Below, piece after piece: positions 11,901-23,450 of a DNA stretch of 64,000 bases. The position numbers were made by a program, and so were the translations under genes. Source of the stretch: Anadara kagoshimensis (taxonomy: Eukaryota; Mollusca; Bivalvia; Arcoida; Arcidae); the NCBI GenBank assembly GCA_021292105.1, contig JACFYK010000035.1:340501-404500 (forward strand). Direction: 5' to 3'. Numbering within the stretch: the first letter of the stretch is position 1; every line of letters begins with the position of its first letter. Under the pieces are notes generated by a model, which was given only the letters and a program-made list of their open reading frames with translations, did not search any database and was not told where the DNA came from.

Positions 11901-13527
11901 CAAATATAAATTACACACACACACACATATATATATATATATCAGGCCCCAGTTTCACAATCATTTTTCAAGATTTTCTTTAACTTAAATCTGACAAATT
12001 AAAAACCTTTATAATTTTGTTATTGTTAAGATATTAGCGAATTAAAGGTGTCATTTTAAAGAGTATATCAAGCTTATGACATCTGCATTTAGTTTTGAGA
12101 ATAATACCTTATTCATAGTTCCAAAAAAAGTTCGTTAAAATTTGCTAAATTACAGTTAAGGAAAATCTTAGTTAAAGAATGATTGTGAAACCGGGACAAG
12201 GAACTCACTGAAAATTTACATAGATATATACAATATGTATATAACCAAACAGCACAGCACAATATGATTAAAACACAACATAATAATTATTTAATACAAC
12301 ACAACATAACACAATACAATCCAATGTACAACATAACATGATACAACCCATGTATAACATAACACAATAAAACATATATCGCGTTATGATAAGCTTGATT
12401 TGCACGGCAATGGAAGTGATAGAACTATAAACGCCATTTCTAAACGTGAAATTCCAACAGCCAATCAATGACGTCACGGCTATAGGTTCAAACAAAAGAT
12501 GAGTGACGTCACATTAGTAATTGTAATTATAGTCCTGTAGCTTCATTTGGTCTCAAACAGAGTTAAATACAATCAAACATCAGAAGTGTAAATATAACAT
12601 AATATACAACAAGAGAAAGACAACATCAAAACCATTAGACACCAAGGTATAATTTAATATTCTATGAATCACGTTCAATATAGTCAAGGATTTTATAAAA
12701 CGAGTTCGAGTTGAGTAATAACGTTTAGCGTCCCAGTCAAGAATATTGCATTTATATCGAGACGTCGCAAGCCATAGGCGAAGGTGCAGAAATTTTGCCT
12801 GTGCGTTGGCTGATAATGCAGGGCTCTTTCTCATGCCACGCCTTTCGTGACACGGAACCTCGTTTAAGTTTCCATCCGAAAGATTTCTTTGGCGAAAGAA
12901 CAATGACTACCCACTTTCAAGTCTTGGGTCAGACCCGGACGGGGTTCGAACCCACGACTTCCCACTTTCGGAGCAAGAACTCTACCAACAGAGATTACCG
13001 CAGTTGTAATAAAACGATTTTGGGTCAATATCTGCAAGCGTTTAGAAGAAATCCGAAAACCACTACACTGTATTTGAAAGAAAGTTCGAAGCTCGCAATA
13101 AACAAAAACTCAATGAGCCGGAACGAAATTCAAACTTGATCTGTAACTTAAGATGGTAGACTCACATACCAAATATTAGTTTACCATATACAAGTGTTTA
13201 AAAACCGATACACTTTTATTTTGAAGAAATGTTTTAACTCCAAGGCCCAAAATTCCGTTGACTTGATTCAACATATTAAACAATACTTAGATTACTTTAG
13301 TAAAGTATATTTTGGTCATTTTGGTATCTTCAACATCTTGAAAACAATTTTGGTCCATTATGATTGATGAGGAATTGTATTCCGAAACGGCCGTCTAGTG
13401 CTGTAAAATGAAAACTGGTATAATATGGAATTAAGTCCAAGGCCCAAATTTCTTCACTTGATTCAATATAACAAAACTTACCCAGGCAGATCAGCATAAA
13501 ACACAACAGCTTTATCAAACCGTCCAT
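8712..13527 (-). CDS. Leucine-rich-repeat GPCR (LGR / relaxin receptor / GRL101-like), three exons
   Basis: Modelled exons: 13527-13482, 11379-9850, 9145-8712 (TGA stop). Splice sites seen: donors CTGG|GTAAGT and CTAG|GTGAGA, acceptors TTTGTAG| and TTTTTCAG|. Both introns are phase 1 and the sum is 2010 bp, giving 669 residues. Order: signal peptide (1-15, MDGLIKLLCFMLICL), Cys-rich N-terminus (about 21-85), about four LRRs (148-250), hinge ADSYAFCC (251-258), TM1 with GN (289-312), TM2 with NLSISD (325-349), TM3 with SSESSV (368-391), LDRF in place of DRY (391-394), TM4 (410-430), TM5 (458-484), TM6 (505-528), TM7 ending NPFLY (555-559). Cys 368 and 443 can form the usual ECL disulfide. This is the type-C LGR pattern: a plasma-membrane receptor for a peptide or glycoprotein hormone, ligand unknown. 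I see no LDLa module, although RXFP and GRL101 have them. Residues about 580-669 are SINE-derived. An upstream ATG at 13548 in the same frame is an alternative start. Confidence 0.88.
9150..9330. repeat. Degenerate ~20-bp repeat in receptor intron 2
   Basis: Eight or so imperfect copies of a unit like TTCATAAAAATACCAAACAA, next to the acceptor of the last receptor exon. Confidence 0.75.
9331..9845. other. Rest of receptor intron 2, with a possible inverted-repeat element relic
   Basis: AT-rich intron sequence. The stretch 9640-9810 holds TACTGTAAACCAG and repeated TCGCGAAA / GCGAATTT motifs resembling the small inverted-repeat element at 55488-55658, but the termini are too decayed to define it. 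Confidence 0.35.
11434..11500. repeat. Short GC-rich inverted repeat in receptor intron 1
   Basis: ATGGCGCGTAGAGT at the left is answered by ACTCTACGCGCCAAT at the right, with TTTCGCGC and TTCGCTTTGGCG between. Similar TTTGGCG and TTGCGCTTTGG motifs continue to about 11570. Probably a decayed foldback element. Confidence 0.5.
11670..11726. repeat. (ATT)n microsatellite
   Basis: An interrupted ATT/TTA trinucleotide run within receptor intron 1. Confidence 0.9.
11914..11942. repeat. (AC)n(AT)n microsatellite
   Basis: An AC run passing into an AT run, immediately left of an inverted-repeat element. Confidence 0.9.
11946..12197. mobile_element. Small inverted-repeat DNA element (MITE-like)
   Basis: Left end GCCCCAGTTTCACAATCATT and the reverse complement of the right end, GTCCCGGTTTCACAATCATT, differ at few positions, and the similarity continues inward (AAGATTTTC-TTAACT). 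About 250 bp, AT-rich, no coding capacity. A target-site duplication is not clear because the left flank is an AT microsatellite. A much shorter relative lies at 41008-41060. Confidence 0.7.
12198..12700. other. Receptor intron 1, low-complexity ACAACATAACAC repeats
   Basis: 12250-12370 has loosely repeated ACAACATAACACAATA motifs. The rest is AT-rich with no coding frame I can support. Confidence 0.5.
12704..13008 (-). mobile_element. tRNA-derived SINE in receptor intron 1
   Basis: On the minus strand it starts CAACTGCGGTAATCTC, has an A-box-like GTTGGTAGAG and a B box GGGTTCGAACCCC, then CGTCCGGGTCTGACCC, and ends with the family tail (CGAGACGT and TATAAATGCAATATTCTTG on that strand). The 9-bp ATAAAACGA lies at both ends (12695-12703 and 13009-13017) and fits a target-site duplication. 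Same orientation as the host gene. Confidence 0.9.
13018..13480. other. Receptor intron 1, 5' part, with a ~38-bp direct repeat
   Basis: A segment around CCAAGGCCCAAATTTC...CTTGATTCAA occurs at about 13237-13275 and again at 13433-13472, about 196 bp apart, the second copy ending next to the exon 1 donor. The minus-strand frame stays open from exon 1 through the second copy, but the strong donor makes an intron the simpler reading. Confidence 0.5.
13482..13527 (-). other. Candidate exon 1 of the receptor: signal peptide
   Basis: Encodes MDGLIKLLCFMLICL plus one base of the next codon, then a consensus donor GG|GTAAGT. The one leftover G joins AA from the exon at 11379 to give Glu, so reading frame is kept. 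A hydrophobic leader directly upstream of a secreted Cys-rich domain on the same strand is what the receptor needs. Because both introns are phase 1, further phase 1-1 modules could lie in the 2.1-kb gap and I would not necessarily have seen them. Confidence 0.7.
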
Positions 13528-13548
13528 GTTAGAAATGATACCAAACAA

Positions 13549-14020
13549 ACCAAAACGTTATCAAAAATGTTTGCAAAAATCCATCATATGACATAACATT
13601 TATACTTCTGTAAGCTTGACTTTGTTCTAAACTCTTGGTATTTTATTCATTACTTCTATTAAATTATGCAACAATTTTTAGCATTAAGTCCCAAACGGCC
13701 AACACCACAATTCAAACCATGCATGGTTGAACTTCTGCTAAATGTCATTAAACCATAAAATCTGTAGTCACGAGTCACACTGATGGTAAGATTTAGCTAA
13801 ATACCATGACACTAAAACGATGAAGCTTATTATCAGTGGTGAGTTTGTAGCGAAATGTTAGGTAGTTAATCTTTAATAGACATCTATATGTTATTGTAAA
13901 AACCACAAATGACCAACAGTTCATGAAATATGAATATTTGCTCAATTATAATATTGAATTTTAACATTATCGCAGATATTAATAGTTTTAGGACTGATGT
14001 GACTGGTGGAAACCGAGCTT
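13549..14020. other. Upstream of the receptor gene
   Basis: AT-rich DNA that should hold the receptor promoter and 5' UTR if exon 1 is correct. I see no clear TATA box or other element to call. Confidence 0.4.
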
Positions 14021-14025
14021 GCGGA

Positions 14026-14138
14026 CCATAGCGCCCCTCATCCAGATGGAGACAGACCCTAGCAAGAGCTTAGGAACCATAGCGCCTCTCATCCAGATGG
14101 AGACAGACCCTAGCAAGAGCTTAGGAACCATATAGCGC
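14026..14138. repeat. 51-bp unit, two copies plus part of a third
   Basis: Unit starts AGCGCCTCTCATCCAGATGG and includes AGACAGACCCTAGCAAGAGC. The partial third copy breaks directly into the 57-bp satellite. Confidence 0.9.
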
Positions 14139-17100
14139 CTCTCATTATCAAGATAGATTATCTCCCTTTGACCTTTCAATGATTGATACATCGATATACA
14201 TTATCTCCCTTTGACCATTCACTGATTGATACATGCACTTTTTTATTATCTAGATAGATTATCTCCCTTTGACCATTCACTTATTGATACATGTACTTTT
14301 TTATTATCTAAATAGATTATCTCCCTTTGATCATTCACTGATTAATACATGTACTTTTATTATCTAGATAGATTATCTCCCTTTGACCTTTCAATGATTG
14401 ATACATGTACTTTTTTATTATCTAAATAGATTATCTCCCTTTGACCATTCACTGATTAATACATGTACTTTTATTATCTAGATAGATTATCTCCCTTTGA
14501 CCTTTCAATGATTGATACATGTACTTTTTTATTATCTAGATATATTATCTCCCTTTGACCATTTACTGATTGATACATGTACTTTTATTATCTAGATAGA
14601 TTATCTCCCTTTGACCATTCACTGATTAATACATGTACTTTTATTATCTAGATAGATTATCTCCCTTTGACCTTTCAATGATTGATACATCGAGATACAT
14701 TATCTCCCTTTGACCATTCACTGATTGATACATGTACTTTTTTATTATCTAGATAGATTATCTCCCTTTGACCATTCACTGATTGATACATATACTTTTT
14801 TATTATCTAAATAGATTATCTCCCTTTGACCATTCACTGATTGATACATGCACTTTTTTATTATCTAAATAGATTATCTCCCTTTGACCATTCACTGATT
14901 GATACATGTACTTTTTTATTATCTAAATAGATTATCTCCCTTTGACCATTCACTGATTGATACATATACTTTTTTATTATCTAAATAGATTATCTCCCTT
15001 TGACCATTCACTGATTGATACATGCACTTTTTTATTATCTAAATAGATTATCTCCCTTTGACCATTCACTGATTGATACATGTACTTTTTTATTATCTAA
15101 ATAGATTATCTCCCTTTGACCATTCACTGATTGATACATATACTTTTTTATTATCTAAATAGATTATCTCCCTTTGACCATTCACTGATTGATACATGTA
15201 CTTTTTTATTATCTAAATAGATTATCTCCCTTTGACCATTCACTGATTGATACATGTACTTTTTTATTATCTAAATAGATTATCTCCCTTTGACCATTCA
15301 CTGATTGATACATGTACTTTTTTATTATCTAAATAGATTATCTCCCTTTGACCATTCACTGATTGATACATGTACTTACTTATTATCTAGATAGATTATC
15401 TCCCTTTGACAATTTTTAATTGACTGATTAATACATGTACTTTTTGTTATCTAGATAGATTATCTCCCTTTGACCATTCACTGATTAATACATGTACTTT
15501 TTATTATCTAGATAGATTATCTCACTTTGACCATTTACTGATTGATACATGTACTTTTATTATCTAGATAGATTATCTCCCTTTGACCATTCACTGATTA
15601 ATACATGTACTTTTATTATCTAGATAGATTATCTCCCTTTGACCTTTCAATGATTGATACATCGAGATACAGTATCTCCCTTTGACCATTCACTGATTGA
15701 TACATGCACTTTTTTATTATCTAAATAGATTATCTCCCTTTGACCATTCACTGATTGATACATGTACTTTTTTATTATCTAAATAGATTATCTTCCTTTG
15801 ACCATTTACTGATTGATACATGTACTTTTATTATCTAGATAGATTATCTCCCTTTGACCATTCACTGATTAATACATGTACTTTTATTATCTAGATAGAT
15901 TATCTCCCTTTGACCTTTCAATGATTGATACATGTACTTTTTTATTATCTGAATAGATTATCTCCCTTTGACCATTTACTGATTGATACATGTACTTTTT
16001 TATTATCTAAATAGATTATCTCCCTTTGACCATTCACTGATTAATACATGTACTTTTATTATCTAGATAGATTATCTCCCTTTGACCTTTCAATGATTGA
16101 TACATGTACTTTTTTATTATCTAGATATATTATCTCCCTTTGACCATTTACTGATTGATACATGTACTTTTATTATCTAGATAGATTATCTCCCTTTGAC
16201 CATTCACTAATTAATACATGTACTTTTATTATCTAGATAGATTATCTCCCTTTGACCTTTCAATGATTGATACATCGAGATACATTATCTCCCTTTGACC
16301 ATTCACTGATTGATACATGTACTTTTTTATTATCTAGATAGATTATCTCCCTTTGACCATTCACTGATTGATACATATACTTTTTTATTATCTAAATAGA
16401 TTATCTCCCTTTGACCATTCACTGATTGATACATGCACTTTTTTATTATCTAAATAGATTATCTCCCTTTGACCATTCACTGATTGATACATGCACTTTT
16501 TTATTATCTAAATAGATTATCTCCCTTTGACCATTCACTGATTGATACATGTGCTTTTTTATTATCTAGATAGATTATCTCCCTTTGACCATTCACTAAT
16601 TGATACATGTACTTAATTATTATCTAGATAGATTATCTCCCTTTGACAATATTTTAATTGACTGATTAATACATGTACTTTTTGTTATCTAGATAGATTA
16701 TCTCCCTTTGACCATTCACTGATTAATACATGTACTTTTTATTATCTAGATAGATTATCTCACTTTGACCATTTACTGATTGATACATGTACTTTTATTA
16801 TCTAGATAGATTATCTCCCTTTGACCATTCACTGATTAATACATGTACTTTTATTATCTAGATAGATTATCTCCCTTTGACCTTTCAATGATTGATACAT
16901 CGAGATACAGTATCTCCCTTTGACCATTCACTGATTGATACATGCACTTTTTTATTATCTAAATAGATTATCTCCCTTTGACCATTCACTGATTGATACA
17001 TGTACTTTTTTATTATCTAAATAGATTATCTTCCTTTGACCATTTACTGATTGATACATGTACTTTTATTATCTAGATAGATTATCTCCCTTTGACCATT

Positions 17101-19245
17101 CACTGATTAATACATGTACTTTTATTATCTAAATAGATTATCTCCCTTTGACCTTTCAATGATTGATACATGTACTTTTTTATTATCTAGATAGATTATC
17201 TCACTTTGACCATTTACTGATTGATACATGTACTTTTATTATCTAGATAGATTATCTCCCTTTGACCTTTCAATGATTGATACATGTACTTTTTTATTAT
17301 CTAAATAGATTATCTCCCTTTGACCATTTACTGATTGATACATGTACTTTATTATTATCTAAATAGATTATCTCCCTTTGACCATTCACTGATTAATACA
17401 TGTACTTTTATTATCTAAATAGATTATCTCCCTTTGACCTTTCAATGATTGATACATGTACTTTTTTATTATCTAGATATATTATCTCCCTTTGACCTTT
17501 CAATGATTGATACATGTACTTTTTTATTATCTAAATAGATTATCTCCCTTTGACCATTCACTGATTAATACATGTACTTTTATTATCTAGATAGATTATC
17601 TCCCTTTGACCTTTCAATGATTGATACATGTACTTTTTTGTTATCTAGATAGATTATCTCACTTTGACCATTTACTGATTGATACATGTACTTTTATTAT
17701 ATAGATAGATTATCTCCCTTTGACCATTCACTGATTAATAAATGTACTTTTATTATCTAGATAGATTATCTCCCTTTGACCATTCACTGATTAATACATG
17801 TACTTTTATTATCTAGATAGATTATCTCCCTTTGACCATTCACTGATTGATACATGTACTTTATTATTATCTAAATAGATTATCTCACTTTGACCATTCA
17901 CTGATTGATACATGTACTTTATTATTATCTAGATAGATTATCTTCCTTTGACCTTTCAATGATTGATACATCGAGATACAGTATCTCCCTTTGACCATTC
18001 ACTGATTGATACATGCACTTTTTTATTATCTAGATAGATTATCTCCCTTTGACCATTCACTGATTAATACATGTACTTTTTATTATCTAGATAGATTATC
18101 TCACTTTGACCATTTACTGATTGATACATGTACTTTTATTATCTAGATAGATTATCTCCCTTTGACCATTCACTGATTAATACATGTACTTTTATTATCT
18201 AGATAGATTATCTCCCTTTGACCATTCACTGATTGATACATGTACTTTATTATTATCTAAATAGATTATCTCACTTTGACCATTCACTGATTGATACATG
18301 TACTTTATTATTATCTAGATAGATTATCTCCCTTTGACCATTCACTGATTAATACATGTACTTTTATTATCTAGATAGATTATCTCACTTTGACCATTCA
18401 CTGATTGATACATGTACTTTTATTATCTAGATAGATTATCTCCCTTTGACCATTCACTGATTAATACATGTACTTTTTATTATCTAGATAGATTATCTCA
18501 CTTTGACCATTTACTGATTAATACATGTACTTTTATTATCTAAATAGATTATCTCCCTTTGACCATTTACTGATTGATACATGTACTTTTTTATTATCTA
18601 GATAGATTATCTTCCTTTGACCATTTACTGATTGATACATGCACTTTATTATTATCTAGATAGATTATCTCCCTTTGACCATTCACTGATTAATACATGT
18701 ACTTTTATTATCTAGATAGATTATCTCACTTTGACCATTCACTGATTGATACATGTACTTTATTATTATCTAGATAGATTATCTTCCTTTGACCATTCAC
18801 TGATTGATACATGCACTTTTTTATTATCTAAATAGATTATCTCCCTTTGACCATTCACTGATTGATACATGTACTTTATTATTATCTAGATAGATTATCT
18901 TCCTTTGACCATTTACTGATTGATACATGTACTTTTATTATCTAGATAGATTATCTCCCTTTGACCATTCACTGATTAATACATGTACTTTTATTATCTA
19001 GATAGATTATCTCCCTTTGACCATTCACTGATTGATACATGTACTTGCCTATTATCTAGATAGATTATCTCCCTTTGACCATTCACTGATTAATACATGT
19101 ACTTTTTATTATTTAGATAGATTATCTCTTTTTGACCATTCACTGATTGATACATGTCCTTATCTTATTATCTAGATAGATCAATTCACAGAATTTTATT
19201 GATAGATTATCTCCCTTTGACCATTAATTGATTGATATATGTAAT
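14139..19245. repeat. ~57-bp satellite array, about 89 copies
   Basis: Head-to-tail units of 55-58 bp containing GATTATCTCCCTTTGACC, ATTCACTGATTGATACATG and a T-run of variable length before ATTATCTAGATA. Variants include CTCACTTTG, CTTCCTTTG, TAATACATG and a short form with ACATCGAGATACA. The variants recur in the same order in blocks: 14518-14700 matches 16106-16290, and 15370-15680 matches 16620-16920, including a rare insertion TTTTAATTGACTG. So segments of over 1 kb were duplicated within the array. Confidence 0.97.
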
Positions 19246-19289
19246 TTTTATTTTTTCCTAAACATTTTATTGGGTGTAATGCACAACAA

Positions 19290-20750
19290 TTTACCACACT
19301 CCAGGACACATAACAATATCAAAACACCCCTGGAAACATGACAATATTATTACTACACCGCTGGGCCGATGACATGTTTACCACACCCCCTGGACACATG
19401 TCAAATTTAAATCACCCCTAGACTTGTGACAAGTTTACTACATCCTTTGACCAATGGCAACATTTATTTCACCCTTAGACATATGTTACATTTACCACTC
19501 TCTTGGACACATGACAAGTTTACCACACCACTGGGCACATGACACCCCTGGAGATATAATATTATTACCACACATTTGTATATGTGACAGGTTTACTTCA
19601 CTAGGAACATGACAAGTAAACTACGTCCCTGGACATGTGACAAGTTTACAACACCCCTAGACACATGACAAGTATTCATCACCCCTGGACACATGAAAAG
19701 TTTACATCCCCCCTGGACACATGACAAGTATTCATCCCCCCTGGACACATGACAAGTATTCATCACCCCTGGACACATGACAAGTATTCATCACCCCTGG
19801 ACACATAGCAAGTATTCATCACCCCTGGACAAATGATAAGTTTCTATCACCCCTGGACACATGACAAGTTTACATCACCCCCTGGACACATGACAAGTTT
19901 TCATCATCCCTGGAAAAACATGACATGTATCACCCCTGGACACATGACAAGTATTCATCACCCCCTGGACACATGACAAGTTTACATCACCCCCTTGACA
20001 CATGACAGGTATTCATCACCACTAGACACATGACAAATTTTTATCAACCCTGGACACATGACAAGTTTCCAACACCCCTGGATACATGGCAAGTTTTCAT
20101 CACCCCCTGGACACATGACAAGTTTTCATCACCCCCTGGACACATGCCACGTTTTATCACCCCTGGACACATGACAAGCATTCATCACCCCTGGACACAT
20201 GACAAGGTTATAATACATCCCTTGACACATGACAAAGTTTCCATCACCCCTGTACACATGACAAGTATCCATTACCCCTGGACACATGACAAGTTTTCAT
20301 CACCACTGGACACATGACAAGTTTCCATCACCCCTGGACACATGACAAGTATGCATCACCCCTGGACACATGAGAAGGTTATAATGCATCCCTGGACACA
20401 TGACAAAGTTTCCATCACTCCTGGAGACATGACAAGTATTCATCACCCCTGGACACATGACAAATTTTTATCAACCCTGGGCACATGACAAGTTTTCATC
20501 ACCCCTGGACACATGACAAGTTTTATCACCCCTGGACACAGGACACGGTTATAATACATCCCTCGGTACGTGACAAGAGTACTACAACCCTGCACACATT
20601 ATATAACTACTTGCAAGTTAACTACACCACGGGACACATGAATAGTTTATTACATTACTTGACACATGGCAAGTTTTCAACACCCCTGGGCACATGGTAA
20701 AATTACCAAACCCATGGACACATGACAAGTTTACCACGCCCCTCTAACTT
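19290..20750. repeat. 28-bp minisatellite, about 50 copies
   Basis: Unit core CACCCCTGGACACATGACAA followed by GTATTCAT or GTTTTCAT. Regular between about 19640 and 20560 and degenerate at both ends. It shares its period with the array at 1-565, but I see no convincing sequence identity between them. Confidence 0.95.
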
Positions 20751-21085
20751 GCATTTAAAAATCAAAGATATTATTTATTTCACTTTCAGTGAACAATCAC
20801 GCCGGCTCTCGCATTTTTCTTACAACTATAAAACTATAAATAGGCTCACTGTCTACCTGACCATCAGACCGTGAACGACCTAGTGCAGGAAACGACAAGT
20901 ATTACAAATATATGCTATATGGGGGGGGGGGTCTCTCACTGTTTATAAAACTTACAAGTTTGGACAAGCACTGCATAGGTTTAATGAAAAATGAATTCCG
21001 GAGATTCCAATTGTGTCAGTTCTACTAAACGTTTATGAATTCGGCAACTGCATCACTTCTTATTTATACCTGAATAACGGCATCA
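20751..21085. other. Unannotated DNA with a poly-G run
   Basis: Holds a TATA-like CTATAAATAG at about 20832-20841 and a run of ten G at 20922-20931. No gene can be tied to the TATA-like site. Confidence 0.4.
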
Positions 21086-22010
21086 ACCGAGTGTTTAAGG
21101 GTCATTTAAGTAGGAAAATTCAAGTGAAAACCGTTTGGTTGAAAAGCGTGAATGAGGTGTACAATTATGAAATTACCTACACAAGTGTGAAGATTTATAA
21201 ATGAAGATAAACTAGGAATTGATAATTTAAGAATTTTAAAAATATTTGTTGCATTTTTTAAAAAAAATTGTACAAAATACACGTGTTAGGGAAAAATGGT
21301 TTTCACCTTGTATTACGAATTAATTTTAAAAATGTAATCAATGTCATAAAGCAGTGCAAAGGGGGCAGAGTTTGTTAAAGAAATACGGGGTTTTTGAATA
21401 CTCGACAATTTACGGCTGAGGTTTTCTATGATTTGTTTTCCTTATAAAAATGCGTGAACCAGGCGTGATAGTTCATATTCAATATAACACAGTCAATCGA
21501 AATTTTAAAAAGTGCATTTAGTCCACATTGTGATATATATACAAGCCGAATTCAAGGGAACCGGGATATAATCTTATACACATAAACACATCACTGATGA
21601 CAAACCATGGTTTAAGGGTCATTTAAGTAGGAAAATTCAAGTGAAAACCATTTGGTTGAAAAGCGTGAAGGAGGGGTATAATTATGAAATTACCTACACA
21701 AGTGTGAAAATTTATCAATAAAAATAAAGTAGGAATTGATAATTTAAGAAATTTTGAAATATTTGTTGCATTTTTTACAGAAAATTGTGCAAAAATACAC
21801 GTGTTGGGGAAAATAGCTTACACCTTGTATAACGAATTAATTTTAAAAAATGAAAACATATTAATATAGTCAACGTCATAGAGCAGTGCAAAGGGGGCAG
21901 AGATTGTTAAAGAGGTTTTTGAAAACTCGACAATTTACGGTTGCGGTTATCTTCGATTTATTTTCCTTTAAAAAATGCGTGTACCAGGCGTAATATTTAT
22001 ATTCGGAGGA
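21086..22010. repeat. Dispersed repeat present as two direct copies ~515 bp apart
   Basis: Copy 1 is about 21086-21480, copy 2 about 21600-22010. Shared landmarks: GGTCATTTAAGTAGGAAAAT, GAAATTACCTACACAAGTGT, GCAGTGCAAAGGGGGCAGAG and a right end TGCGTG(A/T)ACCAGGCGT. The right part is also found at 62190-62330 and inverted at 62490-62640, so the family is dispersed. No coding capacity seen. Confidence 0.85.
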
Positions 22011-22076
22011 TCGTTCATATAGACAATATTTTGTTAGCAGTATTAGATAAAATAGTAGTATACCTTTCTGAAGCTG

Positions 22077-22536
22077 AACTTCATTAGGCGTCGAGGTAAC
22101 ATAACGCCTAATGAATTCCCTTATTATATCTCGTTACATGTACATAGTGGACTTCATTAGGCGTCGAGGTAACATAACGCCTAATGAAGTCCCTAACTAT
22201 ATCTTATTACACAGTGAACTTCATTAGGCGCGTCGAGGTAACTTAACGCCTAATGAAGTCCCTTACTACATCTTTGTACATAGTGGATTTCATTAGGTGT
22301 CGGGGTAACTTAACGCCTAATGAAGTCCCTTACTATATCTTATTACAAAATGGACTTAATTAGGCGTTAAGTTACCTCGACGCCCTAATGAAGTCCACTG
22401 TGTACAAAGATATAATAAGGGACTTCATTAGGCGTTAAGTTACCCCGACGCCTAATGAAGTCCACTATGTACATGTAATAAGATATAGTAAGGGAATTCA
22501 TTAGGCGTTATGTTACTTCGACGCCTAATGAAGTTC
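22077..22536. repeat. Array of seven hairpins arranged as an inverted repeat
   Basis: Seven ~44-bp palindromic units with stems ACTTCATTAGGCGT / ACGCCTAATGAAGT around a 10-13-base loop (GAGGTAACATA-like): 22077-22117, 22149-22192, 22215-22262, 22285-22328, 22352-22396, 22420-22463, 22494-22536. Spacing is about 70 bp. The first four loops read GAGGTAAC or GGGGTAAC and the last three read the reverse complement, so the array turns around near 22340. Spacers (TATATCTTATTAC and CTATGTACA-like) are also inverted. A half-unit lies at 23397-23430. Confidence 0.95.
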
Positions 22537-22737
22537 ATTATACATGTACGTATGATGGATTCTAAGAAACCTTGTTGAGAAATTTAGCGGAGAAGATAGA
22601 TAAAAATAAGAATAAATAAATAAATATTATTATATTTTGGGCACCTTATTACATGCATGGTAATGCACGCAAAATTGAAATATTGTAAAATGCAAAACAA
22701 TAGCAGGGTGTTGCTAATGTCATCTACATGTAGGAAT

Positions 22738-22945
22738 GAAAGTCACGGGGTCCTTCGGAAAAGACCTGGTAAACCAATGCATCACATGATAACAACGTAT
22801 CACAGAAAGTATGGCTCGTTGGAGACCCTCTCTGTACACTGTACGCACCTCAAAGGTAAAAACTTCAAATATTTCATCTATAGCTGGTGACGTCTCGATA
22901 TAAGTAAATATTCTTGACTAGATCTTAAAAAAAACCATTTAACAA
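22738..22945 (+). mobile_element. SINE, 3' part only
   Basis: Begins within the SINE body at AGTCACGGGGTCCTTCGGA and runs through TATAGCTGGTGACGTCTCG to the tail ATATAAGTAAATATTCTTGA near 22920. No tRNA-like head, so 5' truncated or decayed. Confidence 0.8.
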
Positions 22946-22989
22946 ATCAATCAATCAAGTTGCATCCGTAAAATTCTTAGATTACAATT

Positions 22990-23450
22990 ATTTAAACAAT
23001 AGTTCTCGATTGGTACCTTTTATGCCTCCCCAAAAAGAGTTAAAACTATATATAACGGTCTTTGGAGAGACAAATACCTCCCTTTCCCAACATCCAGACG
23101 GACGGGCAGACGGACAATAACGTTGGTTCCATGTTTGATTAAAATCCATTCTTAGGAATGGAAGCTACATATGTAAAGCTGACACGATATTTTGACGGAC
23201 CGACGGACGGACGGACAGGTTGATTCGTACAAATACCCCCTAAACATTTTGCGGGGTATGGTACGGTTGGACAAAGCACACGATGTATGTGCCTGAATGT
23301 ACGTTGCTATTGCTAGTTGGTCCAAATTGAAGTCGTAAAATTTTGAGACTTTTTTTGGTAATATCAAAAAGTCTCCTCGTCTGGAGCCCCAATCTGTGGA
23401 CTTCATTAGGCGTCGGACTTCATTAGGAGTTGTTACAGCGCTCTCTTGGA
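22990..23450. repeat. Dispersed repeat remnants with (GGAC)n-type runs
   Basis: Holds GACGGACGGGCAGACGGAC and GACGGACGGACGGACAGG runs and, at 23397-23430, a half-copy of the 22.1-kb hairpin unit. The open frame on the minus strand at 23152-23514 crosses these repeats and is not called a gene. Confidence 0.5.

Noticed and set aside
1-20750. Common origin of the two 28-bp minisatellites (1-565 and 19290-20750)
   Set aside because: Same period but no convincing sequence match on either strand.
20832-21204. TATA-like CTATAAATAG followed by a 63-codon frame at 21013
   Set aside because: The frame enters the dispersed repeat at 21086 and ends within it. Its second copy at 21.6 kb does not preserve the frame.
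22077-22536. CRISPR-like array, because of regular palindromic repeats
   Set aside because: Spacers are similar to each other rather than unique, orientation flips midway, and the context is animal DNA.
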